DNA from: Bathynomus jamesi
Taxonomy: Eukaryota; Arthropoda; Malacostraca; Isopoda; Cirolanidae
Reading direction: 5' to 3'
DNA length: 64,000 bases
Assembly: GCA_023014485.1 (NCBI GenBank)
Contig: JAJOZX010009038.1
Span: forward strand, 62,001-126,000
Part shown: positions 20,938 through 32,883 of the stretch, one piece after another
Numbering within the stretch: position 1 is the first letter of the stretch
How the letters are laid out: every line of letters begins with the position of its first letter
Notes under the pieces: model-generated
The model's database searches: none
What the model was told of the DNA's origin: nothing
The model's input: only the letters and a program-made list of their open reading frames with translations
Program-made: the position numbers and the translations under genes

Positions 20938-22190
20938 GTGGGATAACCTCTTTGGTTTCAGGGTTTGTATAAGTTTCTATATCGTTGTACATGATAATAC
21001 AGGGTTTATTTTTAGGCTTAGCATCTTTCATATAACATACATGCTTTACTCCATCTGCCTTATATTCCTTGTGCCATGTAGAACAGTGAATTTCATCACT
21101 TTTGTGTTTGAATTTTCCCCAACTACCCATTGTGTGAAACATACCACATTCACAGATTCTCATTTTCCTGCAAGTGCCATTCGATTTATGGAGTTCAAAG
21201 CATTTATTATTGAAAAATGTACGTCTACACACATTACATTCCCTCTTCTCGGCTTCAACTAAACGACTTTCACATTTGGCGCTTTTACACTACTCACATA
21301 CCTTGTGGCATTCCTTGCAGTGTTTCACTATATTAACCGCAAACTCAAGACACCCCTTACACAAATCATGATGCCTTCCATTTTTTCGACTTTTATCATA
21401 ACTAGCGTAGAGAGTCCTTATATTACGGATGGGGAGATACGTTGTTCCTGACAATCCTAAAACAAGTAGGGGCCTTGTACGATCTCGCACACAGCTTTTA
21501 AAAACATACACAGTCCTACGATGATCATCCATTCCAAATACAACTATACGAACACTCATTTCCTGCTCTACCCTTCTCAACTCTTCAGGACCCATATTAC
21601 ACTCAAACGCATGCTTGCAATCTGAAGCCAGTTTACGGGCACGCTGCACAATCGTAGGCAGCAGATATTATACGCGATTGTATTTAGCACAGTGAACATA
21701 TGAGCTAAGACTATTGCTATAAACCCTGAACCACGATCGACGTTTATATGCTTTCGGTAAATAACCGGAGAAGTGAAATTAAGAGTATAAGGTGTGGCAA
21801 TATGACTCGCATCCCGGAATACTCTGTCAATATCTACCGTTTAGTTGTCCATATTGAAAACTGTACTACTTTGAGAGGCCTGCAATATACAGCCAAAGAT
21901 ATATTCTATATCTACAGCGGCCAAGCGTCTGAATGGTATTACTACCCAAAAATCATCTACATCCCCGTCATCTGAACCGAACCTGAAGGACAACCTCGTC
22001 CGGACTTCACGTTCGTCGCGGTTCTGAAGGGCAGGCAAACTCCACAATATGTTCAACTACGCGCCGCAGTCCGTGTTCAACACCGTTGCTATACAGTGTT
22101 CCAGGGTCAACCCTGACTACAAACCGATTTCTAGTCAGGGATGAGGTAGGGTTAGCGGTGCGCACCAGTTCGAATGTTATACCTTCCTCT
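20938..22190 (-). pseudogene. polB: Polinton DNA polymerase B, N-terminal half
   Basis: Protein-primed family B polymerase that would copy the Polinton genome. On the minus strand it includes LARKLASDCKHAFECN-like sequence, a Cys-rich part (CKGCLEFAVNIVKHCKECHKVCE and CRRTFFNNKCFELHKSNGTC) and the exonuclease-I-type motif MYNDIETYTNPETKEV just before the junction with C1. Frameshifts and stops occur throughout, especially at 21240-21290 and 21650-22150. The C-terminal half is on the plus strand at 45407-47620; the two parts are contiguous in frame once the 8-bp duplication and C element are discounted. Dead. Confidence 0.85.
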
Positions 22191-22599
22191 ACAGCACGAG
22201 AAGCTGCTGGTGTGGAGATGTACCCGAAATTGAACAGGAATAAGGGGGTACAAAATTAATTGAGGACGGAGTTGGTGTGGGGGTTGTGTCGTAAGACGTA
22301 GAGGGAGGTGACTTTATTACTGGGGGTCTAGCAACCGGTCCACTCCTGGCACGTTTTGTAACAGATGTGGATGGTTCTTCATCATCATGCCTCCGCTTTG
22401 AACTGCCAGGTGGTGGAGGTGTCGCTGGTGAGGGTTCGTCAGCGGGGATGGAGTCTGTAGCTACACTGTCATCGGGGTCGTGTGTAATATCGATGGAGTA
22501 CTGTATATCGTCGTCATTCACGGTTCTGTGGAAGAAAAACAAGATTGTAGAATATAAGGAGCAACACTTAAATTTTGTTATATTTTGTAAGTGTTCCAC
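22189..22599 (-). CDS. Ser/Thr/Pro-rich ORF, probable N-terminal extension of polB
   Basis: A 136-codon open frame directly upstream of polB in the same orientation. It is disordered in character: acidic start (NDDDIQYSIDITHDPDDS), a basic nuclear-localisation-like patch (KRRHDDEE and KRARSG), then P/S/T-rich sequence. A TTTTTCTTCCACAG acceptor-like sequence precedes the acidic start. No catalytic motif. It could be a separate small gene; the extension reading is inferred from position. Confidence 0.4.
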   Translation of the reverse strand: MEHLQNITKFKCCSLYSTILFFFHRTVNDDDIQYSIDITHDPDDSVATDSIPADEPSPATPPPPGSSKRRHDDEEPSTSVTKRARSGPVARPPVIKSPPSTSYDTTPTPTPSSINFVPPYSCSISGTSPHQQLLVL

Positions 22600-22612
22600 T
22601 TAGGGGTGTGAC

Positions 22613-22837
22613 ATGTTAGAGATGGAATCTGTAGAAAAATTCAGGTTCACAAGTCCATCTACATAGGTTATATCTGGCACTGCAGGATGTGGTAAAACTG
22701 TGTTTATGCTTAAAATCATTAAAGATAAGGGGGAGATGTTCTCAAAATTTGTGCATAAAGTAATATGGTGCTATTCGACGTATCATTCAGTGTTCAACGA
22801 GTACCAAGATGATATTTTGTTCCATAAAGGTGTATAT
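22613..22837 (+). pseudogene. Polinton packaging ATPase, 5' part
   Basis: FtsK/HerA-type ATPase that would drive genome packaging. The frame starts MLEMESVEKF, has one TAG stop near 22664, and contains the Walker A loop ISGTAGCGKTVFMLK. It is interrupted by element B1 after the codons for HKGVY. The remainder resumes at 26324. It is divergently placed from polB. Confidence 0.85.
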
Positions 22838-25800
22838 TAGGGTGGAGCGAAAAATACTTTTTTTCTAGTATGAAGTTCTAATAGTGATTAAAAGTTGCAA
22901 TTAGTGGACGATATATACCTGCCAAAATATGAGTTCATTTGTTTAATATTTTCAGCTGCCACCAGGGGGCTAAAGTTAACACAATTTTGGGTAAAAAGGA
23001 AAAAAATGCTTCTATTTTAGGTTTATCAAACTATTATAAAATGTTATCTTAGAATTATCTAATAGTTTGATTAAGATTCTTAAATGATAAGAATTCGTTC
23101 TGTAAAAATGCCTTTTCATTTGCTTAATATCTTCAGCTGCCACAAGAGGGCTGAAGTTAACTTAAAAATGACAATTAAGTATGATTCTGTATTTACTTGA
23201 AAAAGGGAACAGTAATAAATGAGGATGTCTCTCCTCCTTTATACTGGCTTGAGACAGTTAAGAAACGTTATTTCGTGCCTTAGCGGAGTTACCACCCTTT
23301 CCCCAACCAACCTCCCTCTAGAAAGGGTTCTTGCTGAAGACTATTTAGTAATTTGCTTTTGTGTCAAATTTTGGCTGTTTTTTCCTTGATTCTAATGTAG
23401 CACGAATCCAACCGTCTCTGTTTGTAGGTCCGCAGACTGATCCAGCAGCGTCTGTAACGAGCTTGACGCATCTCTCTACGGCTTGTGTATGACATGGAAA
23501 CTGAAATAATTCTGAATGAAGACTAGTACCATGTTTGATGCATGATTCAATATCATCAAGAGAAACTCCTTTGGTTATTGGTGGTTCTGCTATCTGAAAA
23601 TCTTGCCACATAATGAGATCTGTATAGTCTTTGGCATAAAAATTTATTTCTGGCACCTTAATTATACCTGATAACATCTGTTTCTTGAATGCATGCCCTT
23701 GCTTTTATGATACGCCTAAATCCCAACTGACGCACATGCTCCCTTTCATCAGCTATCATTGCAATGAGAATGTTTTCTTGATTTGCGTAATATGCATTTC
23801 GCTGAATGACTGAGTCATGTACTCTCCTAAGCTCTTCACGAGATACCGGCTTCTTGCAATCATATGCCACATATGTTTAGCACCATATTGGCATAATGGT
23901 TTACGCTTTATCTGAAACCACATTGGTGCGTATACCCTAACAATGAAAGTAGCTAATTCTTGTAAATTGCCTGAAGGATTCTCTGTGCTTGCATATAACC
24001 GCAGAGTCCTGTTTGCTGTGGTGAGCCACCTTGAATGTGATATATTGCCTGGACTCTTATGACTAAGACTCTTTGAGAATGTTCCACTTGATATAGCCTT
24101 GTGAATTTCAAGAAGGTATTTCTGGTCAGTACTTACGTCATCTACATCAACTTCACACATGTCCTATTGAATTTCAATGGGTTTGAAGTTAACTATGGGA
24201 AGCTTTTCACAGTCTGAAAGTGCTCGGCCAATTTCTCCTGAAAATGCTCTTGGTCCAGTAGTGGTACCATCCAAGTGATGAAACAGATGGCGCAATGGAA
24301 GTTCATTAAGGTGTAAAAGGCATATCAGCCACTGCAATGGCTTATTAAAGGCTTCTTCCAGTAATCTTATTGTGCCTCCAATACTACCAGTTTTAACCAC
24401 TGTCGAATCACAGCCAACTGCAACGATGTTCCCTATATCAACATTCCTTTCTTTCAAGCAATTCACTAGCGCTGTGCAAATGTATTTAGCTTTGCCACTG
24501 GAAGGTGTCACATGTGCAAAGTACAGAGAGTGTGGTTCAGATATTATGCTGATATGCTCTTCGCGTTTGGTTCTTTGGTGGTTAGAGCCATCACTCTCCT
24601 GGACTTGAATCATTGTTTTATCCTTTCTGCCATCAAAGTATAATCCCCGCATGGTTTTTGGCTCTCCTATCTGTTGTAGTTCCTTTCTCTGTTTTTGTCT
24701 TTCACGTCTTAGCTTACTTCTGTCTATAATATTCCCTTTGTCTTCGGGAGTAACAATTTTAAGATCTGCCAATACTGCAGAAGCAATAGCAGCCCCAGCT
24801 CTGTCCGACATTTTAAATCTATCACAAGTAATTGCTAATGAAGGCAGTGGCTCACGCATCTGTTGTTCTGATATTACATATTGAGTCGAGGTTGTATCTT
24901 CCTCATTATCTTCAGATATCTCTTCTAGTTGTTGAAGTTCACTTGTCTCTGTTTCGATTTGTAAGTTGGACGTATTGGTTATAGCAGTACTAGTTGTTTG
25001 TGAGGATTCCAGACGTGCTTTTTCCATTTCCTTTCGATGTTCTCTTGCTTGTAATCGTCTTGTGTGTGCTATGTCAATGCTTCCTATCACCATTATTCTG
25101 CGTGTTCGTTGGTCATTTAAAAAATCCTGCTCTTTTGGAGGGACTTTCTTACTCTTTTCACATGAGCATCTCCTAAACTCCTTACATTTGCAGGTGCAGA
25201 TGTCAAACAAAGTGCATTTTGAAGAGTTTTCAAATTCTTCAAGCTGATTTTTGTACTTAGGCTGATCCTTGCGTGACTTGTATGGCTTTAATAAGGACCT
25301 GTATTTATCATGGTACACTCGCATCATCTGTAAAACGCGTGTATGTGAAACTATTGGCAAAGAGGCCTTCTTCCAAATATTTTCTACCTTTTTGGAAACT
25401 GCCTCTGCTATTTCAGAAAATGAAGGCTCCTTGTTATTCATCTGCTCCTTCACTAAATGTTTTGTGAACAGGTAATCTTTCATAATGCAGTTATAAGTTG
25501 GTAGTTGCATATCACTCATCTCACAAGGTACTTCAAATATGGCACACTTCATATGTTCTCTAGTGAAATGTTTATATTTAGTATTTGATGCCATAATATT
25601 TTTAAGAAAAATTCACAATCACAAAATATCCTGTAACATCAAAACATTATATAATTAATATATATAATATATTTTATAAGTATATATAATATATTATATA
25701 AATATATAATATTATATAAATAAACTAAAATTATATAATACATTATAGCAAGCATTTTATAATAAAATCAATATTATCTCTATATAAATCACTTTAAAAT

Positions 25801-26323
25801 AAAGTTTTATAATATTCCGATCATATTAAAAAACTCTCCGATCAACTGAGCGACTAGGCCTACTACCTAAGAAGACAAGTGTTAACACACTGTTCTAATG
25901 ACTCACAGAAAGAAATTCCTTCACACCAAAACCCTCCCCCACAACCCTCCCCCACAACATTCAGTGTAGTCTCAACATGACTCAGTTACTCTAAATTGTG
26001 TTAACTTCAGCTCTCTTGTGGCAGCTGAAGATATTAAGCATATGAAAAGGCATTTTTACAAAACGAATTCCTATCATTTAAGAATCTTAATGAAACTATT
26101 AGATAATTCTACGATAAAATTTTATAATAGTTTGACAAACCTAAAATAGAAGCATTTTTTTCCTTTTTACACAAAATTGTGTTAACTTTAGCCCACTGGT
26201 GGCAGCTGAAAATTTTAAACAAATGAACTCATATTTTGGCAGGCATATTTCGTCCACTAAATGCAACTTTTAATCACTATTAGAACTTCATACTAGAAAA
26301 AAAGTATTTTTCGCTCCACCCTA
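22838..26323 (-). mobile_element. Transposon B, copy 1, inserted in the ATPase gene
   Basis: A 3486-bp element with ends TAGGGTGGAGCGAAAAATAC and the inverted counterpart. The left flank is GTGTATAT; the right flank carries CTGTATAT after two extra bases, so the 8-bp duplication is imperfect. Each end has two subterminal copies of a TCTTCAGCTGCCAC-like motif (near 22951, 23131, 26021 and 26200). The gene is on the minus strand and ends at 23345. Confidence 0.88.
23345..25594 (-). pseudogene. Family B transposase-like protein
   Basis: Starts MASNTKYKHFTREHMKCAIF. Motif order matches families A and C: YNCIMKDYLFTKH, RVYHDKYRSLLKPYKSRKDQ, Cys block FDICTCKCKEFRRCSCEKSK, GLYFDGRKDKTM, AVGCDSTVVKTGSIGG, LICLLHLNELPLRHL, ISHSRWLTTANRTLRLYAS and FPCHTQAVERCVKLVTDAAG. 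An in-frame TAG near 24161 (where copy B2 has a sense codon) and a frameshift near 23870 break it. The open part before the stop is 476 codons. Nuclear action on DNA is inferred. Confidence 0.78.
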
Positions 26324-26755
26324 GACTGTATATGACGTTAATTCGTTAAAGGAAAATGAATATACAGTCATTGTAATTGACGATCTCATGTTGGAAATGG
26401 ATAAAACGTTTGCCGAGACATTTACAGTGTTCTCCCACCATCTTAACATAAGCGTGTTCTTCATCAATCAGAATCTATTTTTAAAAAATAGATACATACG
26501 TGATGTGTCGTTAAATACACAATATCTAGTCTTATTCGCGCAACGTAGAGATGTGTCATAAACTGATAAAGTGGAGTATTAGCCAATCAAATGTTCCCGA
26601 ATCAGCGTAAACAGTTTTTGGAAGTTTATAAAGAAGCTACAAGTCAGCGTTACGGATATTTACTTTGTGACCTTCACCCGCAAAACACTTTTAGGATACT
26701 TCTAAGAACGAATATATTCCCAAACGAGCCTGAAACGGTGTATATGCCAGAATGA
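26324..26755 (+). pseudogene. Polinton packaging ATPase, 3' part
   Basis: Continues the ATPase after the B1 insertion, with a Walker-B-like stretch YTVIVIDDLMLEMD and downstream HHLNISVFFINQN, typical of the sensor region of Polinton and adenovirus-like packaging ATPases. A stop near 26560 and a frameshift near 26580 follow. The end (ATGCCAGAATGA) overlaps the next start codon as ATGA, a compact virus-like arrangement. Confidence 0.82.
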
Positions 26756-27072
26756 CAAATAGGCTAAAGAAATACCGTGACTTAATAAAAATCTATCAAC
26801 GACTGCCCCGGGCATTGCAAAAGATGTTTGTTAAAAATATCGACTCGGACATTTTAAAATGCATCTGTGAAATCTTCCTTAATGTTATAAAATGGAATGT
26901 GCCAATGAAATCCCCTCAGAAGGCTCGCCTACGTCATTACAAGAACCTAATATGTGCGCTTGCTCGTAAAAGTCAAACTGTGGGAAGAAAAAGCGAATTA
27001 TTGTAAAAAGAAGGGATCATTCCTCCCCATCTTATTTTCAGTTTTGGGACCTTTATTGACTAGATTAATATA
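26752..27072 (+). pseudogene. Small conserved Polinton ORF with hydrophobic tail
   Basis: Starts at the ATGA overlap with the ATPase. The N-terminal 80 residues are basic and helical (KKYRDLIKIYQRLPRALQKM, ILKCICEIFLNVIKWNVPMK). A frameshift at 27005 separates them from the hydrophobic tail GSFLPILFSVLGPLLTRLI, which ends at a TAATG overlap with the next gene. Similar small proteins accompany capsid genes in many Polintons and adintovirus-like elements. The function is unknown to me. Confidence 0.6.
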
Positions 27073-27764
27073 ATGAAGAAAGTGGTAGTGATTCCGCACG
27101 AGGTGTATGCTTCACTGCAAAGTTCAAAGAGTCCAGACACGGTTTTAGAAACCCGTAAAAGCACGTTCAAAAGAATGGAAAGCAAATTGATAGACCTATT
27201 AAAACTGAAGAGTCACTTGATTAGAAAAGGATCTTGTATCAAGAGGTTCTGCAGAAATTTCTTTATGAGTACGAAGATTATAAGAATCTGGCAGAGCTCC
27301 CCGTGGTTATTAGCCACAGCGCGAGCAAAGATGAGCATGGCGAAATAGGACCTGGGTCCGACATTAGAGATGACCAACCAAAGAATAACGGAACGCAACA
27401 CATCAAACATGAATTAAAAAGCAGTCTCCCACATACATTGAGGAATAAAGGCTTAAGTCTTTATAATCTATTGAGTGAGGACCCCATCATACAGTGGACC
27501 GATACAGGCGAGGTCATTGTTGAAGGAACAAGGGTACAAGGATCCAATATCGTTGATATTGTCCATGATCTGGCGAGAAAGTGGGACAGCCCCTCACCAT
27601 CATTGATAGAAAATCTGAATACGTTAAAAGACTTGGAGCAAGTCTCGTATGTGCCACAACTGAGTACGCCATCATCCCCAACAGTAGCATCAATGAAGAG
27701 GAGAAAGAAGAGACCAAAGAACAACGACCAACCCTATCCACGTGTCTCTAAAATTCGCAAATAG
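27073..27764 (+). pseudogene. Conserved Polinton virion-type ORF, frameshifted
   Basis: Begins MKKVVVIPHEVYASLQSSKS; a frameshift near 27230 leads into the long second frame, with GLSLYNLLSEDPIIQWTDTG then GTRVQGSNIVDIVHDLARKW and a basic tail MKRRKKRPKNNDQPYPRVSK. This protein type recurs just upstream of the integrase in animal Polintons. It is probably structural, but that is inference from position. It overlaps the integrase start. Confidence 0.6.
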
Positions 27765-27766
27765 CT

Positions 27767-27837
27767 AACATATTAAGAAAACGCTATTATGATATTTCTA
27801 GCCCAGCCTCCTATGGCAATGTTAATAGACTGTACAG
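27767..27837 (+). pseudogene. Polinton integrase, N-terminal part before A1
   Basis: A short open stretch reading RYYDISSPASYGNVNRL in the integrase frame, matching the usual start of Polinton integrases (Y-Y-x-P-xx-P-xx-Y-G-x-V-xx-L). No ATG remains. It ends at the 8-bp CTGTACAG duplication of element A1 and resumes in frame at 31003. Confidence 0.75.
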
Positions 27838-30800
27838 TAGGGCGGAGAGAAAAACTCATTTTTCGAATTTTCAAATTGGCTAGTGTGGAAAATGTGTGGA
27901 GTAGTGAGGAAATAAGCTGGTATAAATTTAAAAATATAACATTAATATCTTCAGGTGCCACAATGACCTTCAATATTGAAAAAATTGAAAAAAGCAGATT
28001 TTAACCAATAATTACAGAAGAGTCCACGATGCACAATAGACAAGAATTTATTCACACTTGTATAAAAATAACTCAGTCAACCTTTAAAAAAAGTTTCTAT
28101 TCTCTAAAAACAGTTTTCTATAGTCAGCTCACTCAGCTGTCACGTGAGTACCTCGGTTCAGTGTACAGTAGCTGTCGCTCTCGTAGCAGGTGGGTGTTCT
28201 GTTGTTGGCGTTACTCAGATAGTCTAAACTATATTTCTTATATATTTTGCATTTCTGTATTGTGTTGCCCTAAGTTTGCCATGTACTATTAACTGAAATT
28301 AACGTATAATTGATATTAGCTCTTTCTTTTTCAGATTTGTATACTTTCAAAATGTCTCGAGTTTGTGCAAAATCAACCAGGGCCTCAACTGAGTGCCCCA
28401 TGTTTGGTATGGGGGAAGATTTGTGGCACAGGAATCTTCCTACATACGAAGGAGTTTTTAATATTACTTGTTTGTAAGAAACGATTTGAAACAGAATACT
28501 AATAAAGATCCTTCAATATCTCAAATATTAGAACAAGTTGTTGATAAATTGAAAACAATTTGGGAAAGTGCTTCCGTCCCAATTCTGTCAGACAGGCGAA
28601 TTGAAACAATGTTCAGAAGCTACCACGAAAAGTATCGTGTCATTATGAAGCCATACCAAAGCAGAAAAAATTCTGAAGCTTACAAAGCAAAGATTGATAT
28701 GTTCAAAAAAGAAGCACACACGAAACTTTTTGACATTGCAGCGTGCAAGTGCAAAGTACTAACACAACGTTCTTGTCCCAAAGAAAAAACGGTTCCAAAG
28801 GAAGAAGTGACGTTCCTCTTAGATCAAAGGAGTGAAAGAAAACTGTTTATTGATAGAGTAGATATTACACTCTCAAAGAAAAAAGCATCTACGTTGCTAA
28901 GAAAGCAAAAAGAAGCTGTGAGGCTCACCAAAGAATCTTCACAGGAGAAATTGCAGGATACAAATGTTGAATTATCATCATCGACATCAAATAGTGAAAG
29001 TGAATCTCGCGAAATATCAGACGATACATTTCCAGAGCCAGTTAGCTCGAAGAGAAAGCTCGAACAACCTGAAGAACAATTATTCAAGAAAAGGAAAACT
29101 ACAAATCTACCTTCAGTGGCTACTGCTTGTGACAGGACAGCAGTTTCAGATCGAGCTGCAGCACTCATTGTTAGTGCAGTATTGCAAGATATTGGAGAAG
29201 TTTCTATTGACAATACATCTGAAGTAGTGGATAGGAGTAAAATCAGAAGAGAAAGACAAAAGAAGAGATCAGAAATTATGAAAGATCAAAATCAGGTCCC
29301 AATCAGAGGAATCTATTTTCATGGTCGAAAAGATTCTACACTCTTCCAAGAAAAAAAAGAGTCCAAAGTATATCAGAAGGTAACAGAAGAACATATCACT
29401 TTAGTGAGAGAACCTGGTTCAGATTATTTGGGCCATTATTCTGTGAATTCTGGATCAGCTGAAGAAATATGTAAAGGAATGTTTGAGTATATTGGAAATA
29501 ATGACATGAACCTGGAAAACCTTGTTGCCATTGGATGCGATGGTGCAGCAGTCAACAATGGAGAAAAGGGAGGCGTTATAAGGCTTATAGAATTGAAGCT
29601 GAAGAAGCCAGTTCAACATTTAGTGTGCCAGCTCCATGCCAATGAATTGCCATTACGCCATTTAGTTGCAAAGCTGGATGGAAAAACATCTGGCCCCCGC
29701 GGATTCACCGGTCCTATTGGCAGGGAATTAGAGAACTGTGAGAGTCTTCCTATTGTCGAGTTTGAAAGGATTGATGCTGAGGAACCAACTGTAGACTGTG
29801 AAGATCTTAGCACCGACCAAAAATATCTAATTGATATTCATCAGGCCATAACAAAGGGATATTGCTCTTCAGATCTTGCTCATCGTAGTCCAGGCAAAAT
29901 GGCACATTCACGATGGCTGACTACAGCAAATCGTTTGCTTCGTCTATACGTTTCAACTGTAAGTCCATCTGAGAACCTCATGAACATTGCTTCTTTTATA
30001 ATGAAGGTCTACATCCCAATGTGGTTTTCTATTAAGCAAAGTACGTCTTTTGTCAATGGCTCAAAACATGTTTTCAAAACTATTGAACTAACAAGAACAC
30101 TGAATGACGAAGTAAAGGATATTGTAAACCCTGTCATACAAAGAAATGCATTTTTTGCAAATCCAGAAAATATTCTAGCATCAATGATTCATGATGACCG
30201 CAGCGCCATAAGAGAATTAGCGTGGAGGCGAATAAAGAAAGCAAGGCAAACAAACAAGGAAAAAGTTGTGAGGCGTTTCACAGTACCTGTTATTCAATTT
30301 GAAGCTACTGATTATACTGATTTAATTAATTGGCAAAAATGCATTGTCACTGAACCACCTGTGACAAGACACCTGACAGAAAATGAGATTGAAGAATTCA
30401 TAGAAAACAAGAGTACCCCTCCATTCGAGAAATTCCCTTGTCATACACAAGTAGTAGAAAGAATGGTAAAATTAGTGACTGAAGCATCATCAAAAGTATT
30501 TGGATTGAACGCGCGAGATGGCTTCATAAGATCAACACTTCAGTCACGTAAAAAAATGCCATCATTCGAAAGTAAAGCTGAATATAAAGTTTAAATAAAA
30601 CGTTAATAGAAAAAAACATGCGCAAGGATGGGTGGTTGGGAGGGCATGGGTGGAGCTCGACACGCAGCCACCTCCTCGTGGTGAGTTCTGGATTATTTAG
30701 ATCATTAATCAAAAGAACATTGATCTAAATATACTAAGAGCTGCGTAATTCAGTAACTATTTTGGTAATTGGAACACTTAATATATAATAATAACAAGTA

Positions 30801-31002
30801 AGTTTCAGTTATTGTACTAATGCAGAATATAAGAAAATCATTATATTTCACTTTTTTCGACGGCTTTGTGGCACCTGAAGATATAATTTCGCAGGACTAA
30901 TATTTATGCACAGTCATTTTCTATAGCACCCACATATTTTCCGCACTAGCCATATTTGAATTTCGAAAAAAAGTTTAAAAACCTCATTTTCGATCCGCCC
31001 TA
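27838..31002 (+). mobile_element. Transposon A, copy 1, inserted in the integrase gene
   Basis: A 3165-bp element flanked by perfect CTGTACAG (27830-27837 and 31003-31010). Left end TAGGGCGGAGAGAAAAACTC, right end inverted TAGGGCGGATCGAAAATGAG. A subterminal ATCTTCAGGTGCCACAA motif lies ~110 bp from each end (27947 and, inverted, 30868). A 5'UTR intron is likely: donor CACGTGAGT at 28143 and acceptor TTTTTCAG at 28334, just before the ATG at 28352. Confidence 0.93.
28352..30594 (+). pseudogene. Family A transposase-like protein, copy A1
   Basis: About 747 aa if intact. The ATG at 28352 opens MSRVCAKSTRASTECPMFGM; a one-base loss near 28460 (relative to A2) breaks the frame, after which 708 codons are uninterrupted. 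Motifs: SYHEKYRVIMKPYQSRKN, Cys block FDIAACKCKVLTQRSCPKEK, acidic low-complexity linker, GIYFHGRKDSTLF, AIGCDGAAVNNGEKGG, LVCQLHANELPLRHL, MAHSRWLTTANRLLRLYVS and FPCHTQVVERMVKLVTEASS. In the GRKD motif this copy has His where A2, B1, B2, C1 and C2 have Asp, so the presumed first catalytic residue is lost. hAT-like logic is inferred. Confidence 0.8.
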
Positions 31003-32018
31003 CTGTACAGAGGTGTTTACAATGATGGAGTAAGGAAAAAAGATGTTGAGAAGTTTTTGCTTGTGCAAGATGCTTATGCACTTCATAAGCCAGTGAGAAA
31101 AAGGTTTAAAACAGCCAGGACAACAGCGGCTTCGATTGACTCTATTTGGCAGTGGATTTAACAGACATGCAACGATATTCATTATATAATGATGGCTATC
31201 GCTACATCCTATTTATAATAGATGTATTCTCAAGATATCTATGTCTAATTCCTCTGAAAAATAAATCGCCTGAAACAGTTGCTAAAGCCACCAAAACGTT
31301 GATTTTGAAAGAAAACAGGGTTCTAAGCTATTTTTATACGGATATAGGGAAAGAATTTATAGGCCGAGCTTTACAGAACATGTTGGCAGAGGTTAATATC
31401 AGTTACTACATTAGCAATTCTATACATAAGGGCTCCTTAGCTGAAAGAGTTCAACGTACCATAAAGAAACGCATGCATCGCTATTTTACACATAAAAACA
31501 CATACAGATATATAAACATTCTGGGATCATTGGCCTCGTCGTACTAACGTTGACACCATAGCGCGTTTGGGGCAACACCTAACGAGGTTTTAGAAAGAAG
31601 TACGCACACAGAGTGTGAGGTGAGAAGAGATATTCGTAGAGAACCGCCACACTCTACACGTTTCAAAATCAATGATTATGTAAGGCTATCGCATTCGGGA
31701 AATAAATTCGCGGAGGGATTTGAGCAAGGATGGACACGTTACATTTTTAAAGTTAGGGCTATGAGACCTAAAGGGGAGATAATGATGTATTACGTTGAAG
31801 ATTTGAATGGGGAAGAAATCGCAGGAGGCTTTTACCGCGAGGAGTTGCAGAAAGTGACATTTAATTTAGGAAAAAATGTGTTAAAAATTTTAGGCAGCAA
31901 AGGTTCAGAAAAGAGAAAAATGTACCTGGTGAAATGGCTAGGGTACCTAGAAAGCTTCAACACCTATGTAAAAGCTGAGGCAATAATGAAGCTTAAGAGT
32001 ATAAAACATGGCGCCTAA
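31003..32018 (+). pseudogene. Polinton integrase with chromodomain
   Basis: Retroviral-type DDE integrase. The zinc-binding-side helix (KDVEKFLLVQDAYALHKPVR) leads into the core: WQVDLTDMQRY (first Asp, after a small shift near 31145), YTDIGKEFIGRAL (second Asp) and SLAERVQRTIKKRM (Glu). After a frameshift at about 31547-31590 the C-terminal SH3-like part (FKINDYVRLSHSGNKFAEG) and a chromodomain-like end (KRKMYLVKWLGYLESFNTYV) follow. The last codons overlap the ATG of the next gene by 11 bp. Element A1 separates it from its N-terminus. Confidence 0.88.
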
Positions 32019-32883
32019 CCACTTCTGTGTCACACTCCCCTCCTCTTCTTCTCTGTCTGTACATCCTAACAACACACCAGCCAACTTTGTAACAGAACTC
32101 CATGGGCCCATTGAATTGGAACATGATTCGTATGAGGTGGGGTTATGCGAAATTCAGCTATCCACCAGCTTCTTAAGTATTGATTATAAAGAACCCGTTT
32201 TTACGGTTCTTAGAGATCGTGATGAGTGTGAAAAGGCAGGGGTAATTAGGGATGAAACCATGCGTGCCGCCCGGAGTGGGGAGGCATTGTATTACACGAC
32301 AGTAGTAACACTAGGCCCGGGTCGTTGTGGTGCGGCAGAGGATGTTGTGAGAGTCTTATGCGGAAGTTTAAAAAGCGCAAATCTTACGGCTGATTTAGTA
32401 TATGAAAAATTAAACAAAGAAACCCTTGCACATGCTCTGACGCTCAAATCACAGGATAATAGAAATATTAAAGACAAAGGATTGTTTCAAATTATAACCG
32501 AGGGCCAATATGGAGCATTGTTCCAAAGAGATACCTTTCACGAGGCACAACATGACTTGTCCAGTTTAATGTATCAGTTGAAATTGGAGAAATTGGATGT
32601 TGGCTATCCATCCCCAGACACGTGCTATATTTACAGCAATATCGTAGAGCATCAATTTGTTGGGGATACCCAGGCAGGTCTGCTCCGCATTGCACACACT
32701 CCCAACCATAGAGGGAAGAGCCTAAGCATTACATATGACAAGCCCCATTATGTGAATGTTGCGACTAATCTACTAAGAAATATCTCAATATATATATATA
32801 TGAGAAGGATTCATGGAAAAAAATTCCCATTCGGTGATGGGAGCTTAACAGTGAAGCTACACTTTCGTCGCACTGAGTTATAA
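32008..32883 (+). CDS. Polinton capsid-associated protein, intact ORF
   Basis: An uninterrupted 291-codon frame beginning MAPNHFCVTLPSSSSLSVHP and continuing to a YEVGLCEIQ segment near residue 50. Proteins with this start (F-x-V-T-L-P-S-x-S, P-x-N-T, W/Y-E-V-x-L-x-E-I) are common in animal Polintons between integrase and capsid genes; I take it as a minor capsid or penton-type protein from position and family memory. It is the best preserved Polinton gene here. The stop overlaps the next ATG as TAATG. Expression is unproven. Confidence 0.65.
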   Translation: MAPNHFCVTLPSSSSLSVHPNNTPANFVTELHGPIELEHDSYEVGLCEIQLSTSFLSIDYKEPVFTVLRDRDECEKAGVIRDETMRAARSGEALYYTTVVTLGPGRCGAAEDVVRVLCGSLKSANLTADLVYEKLNKETLAHALTLKSQDNRNIKDKGLFQIITEGQYGALFQRDTFHEAQHDLSSLMYQLKLEKLDVGYPSPDTCYIYSNIVEHQFVGDTQAGLLRIAHTPNHRGKSLSITYDKPHYVNVATNLLRNISIYIYMRRIHGKKFPFGDGSLTVKLHFRRTEL

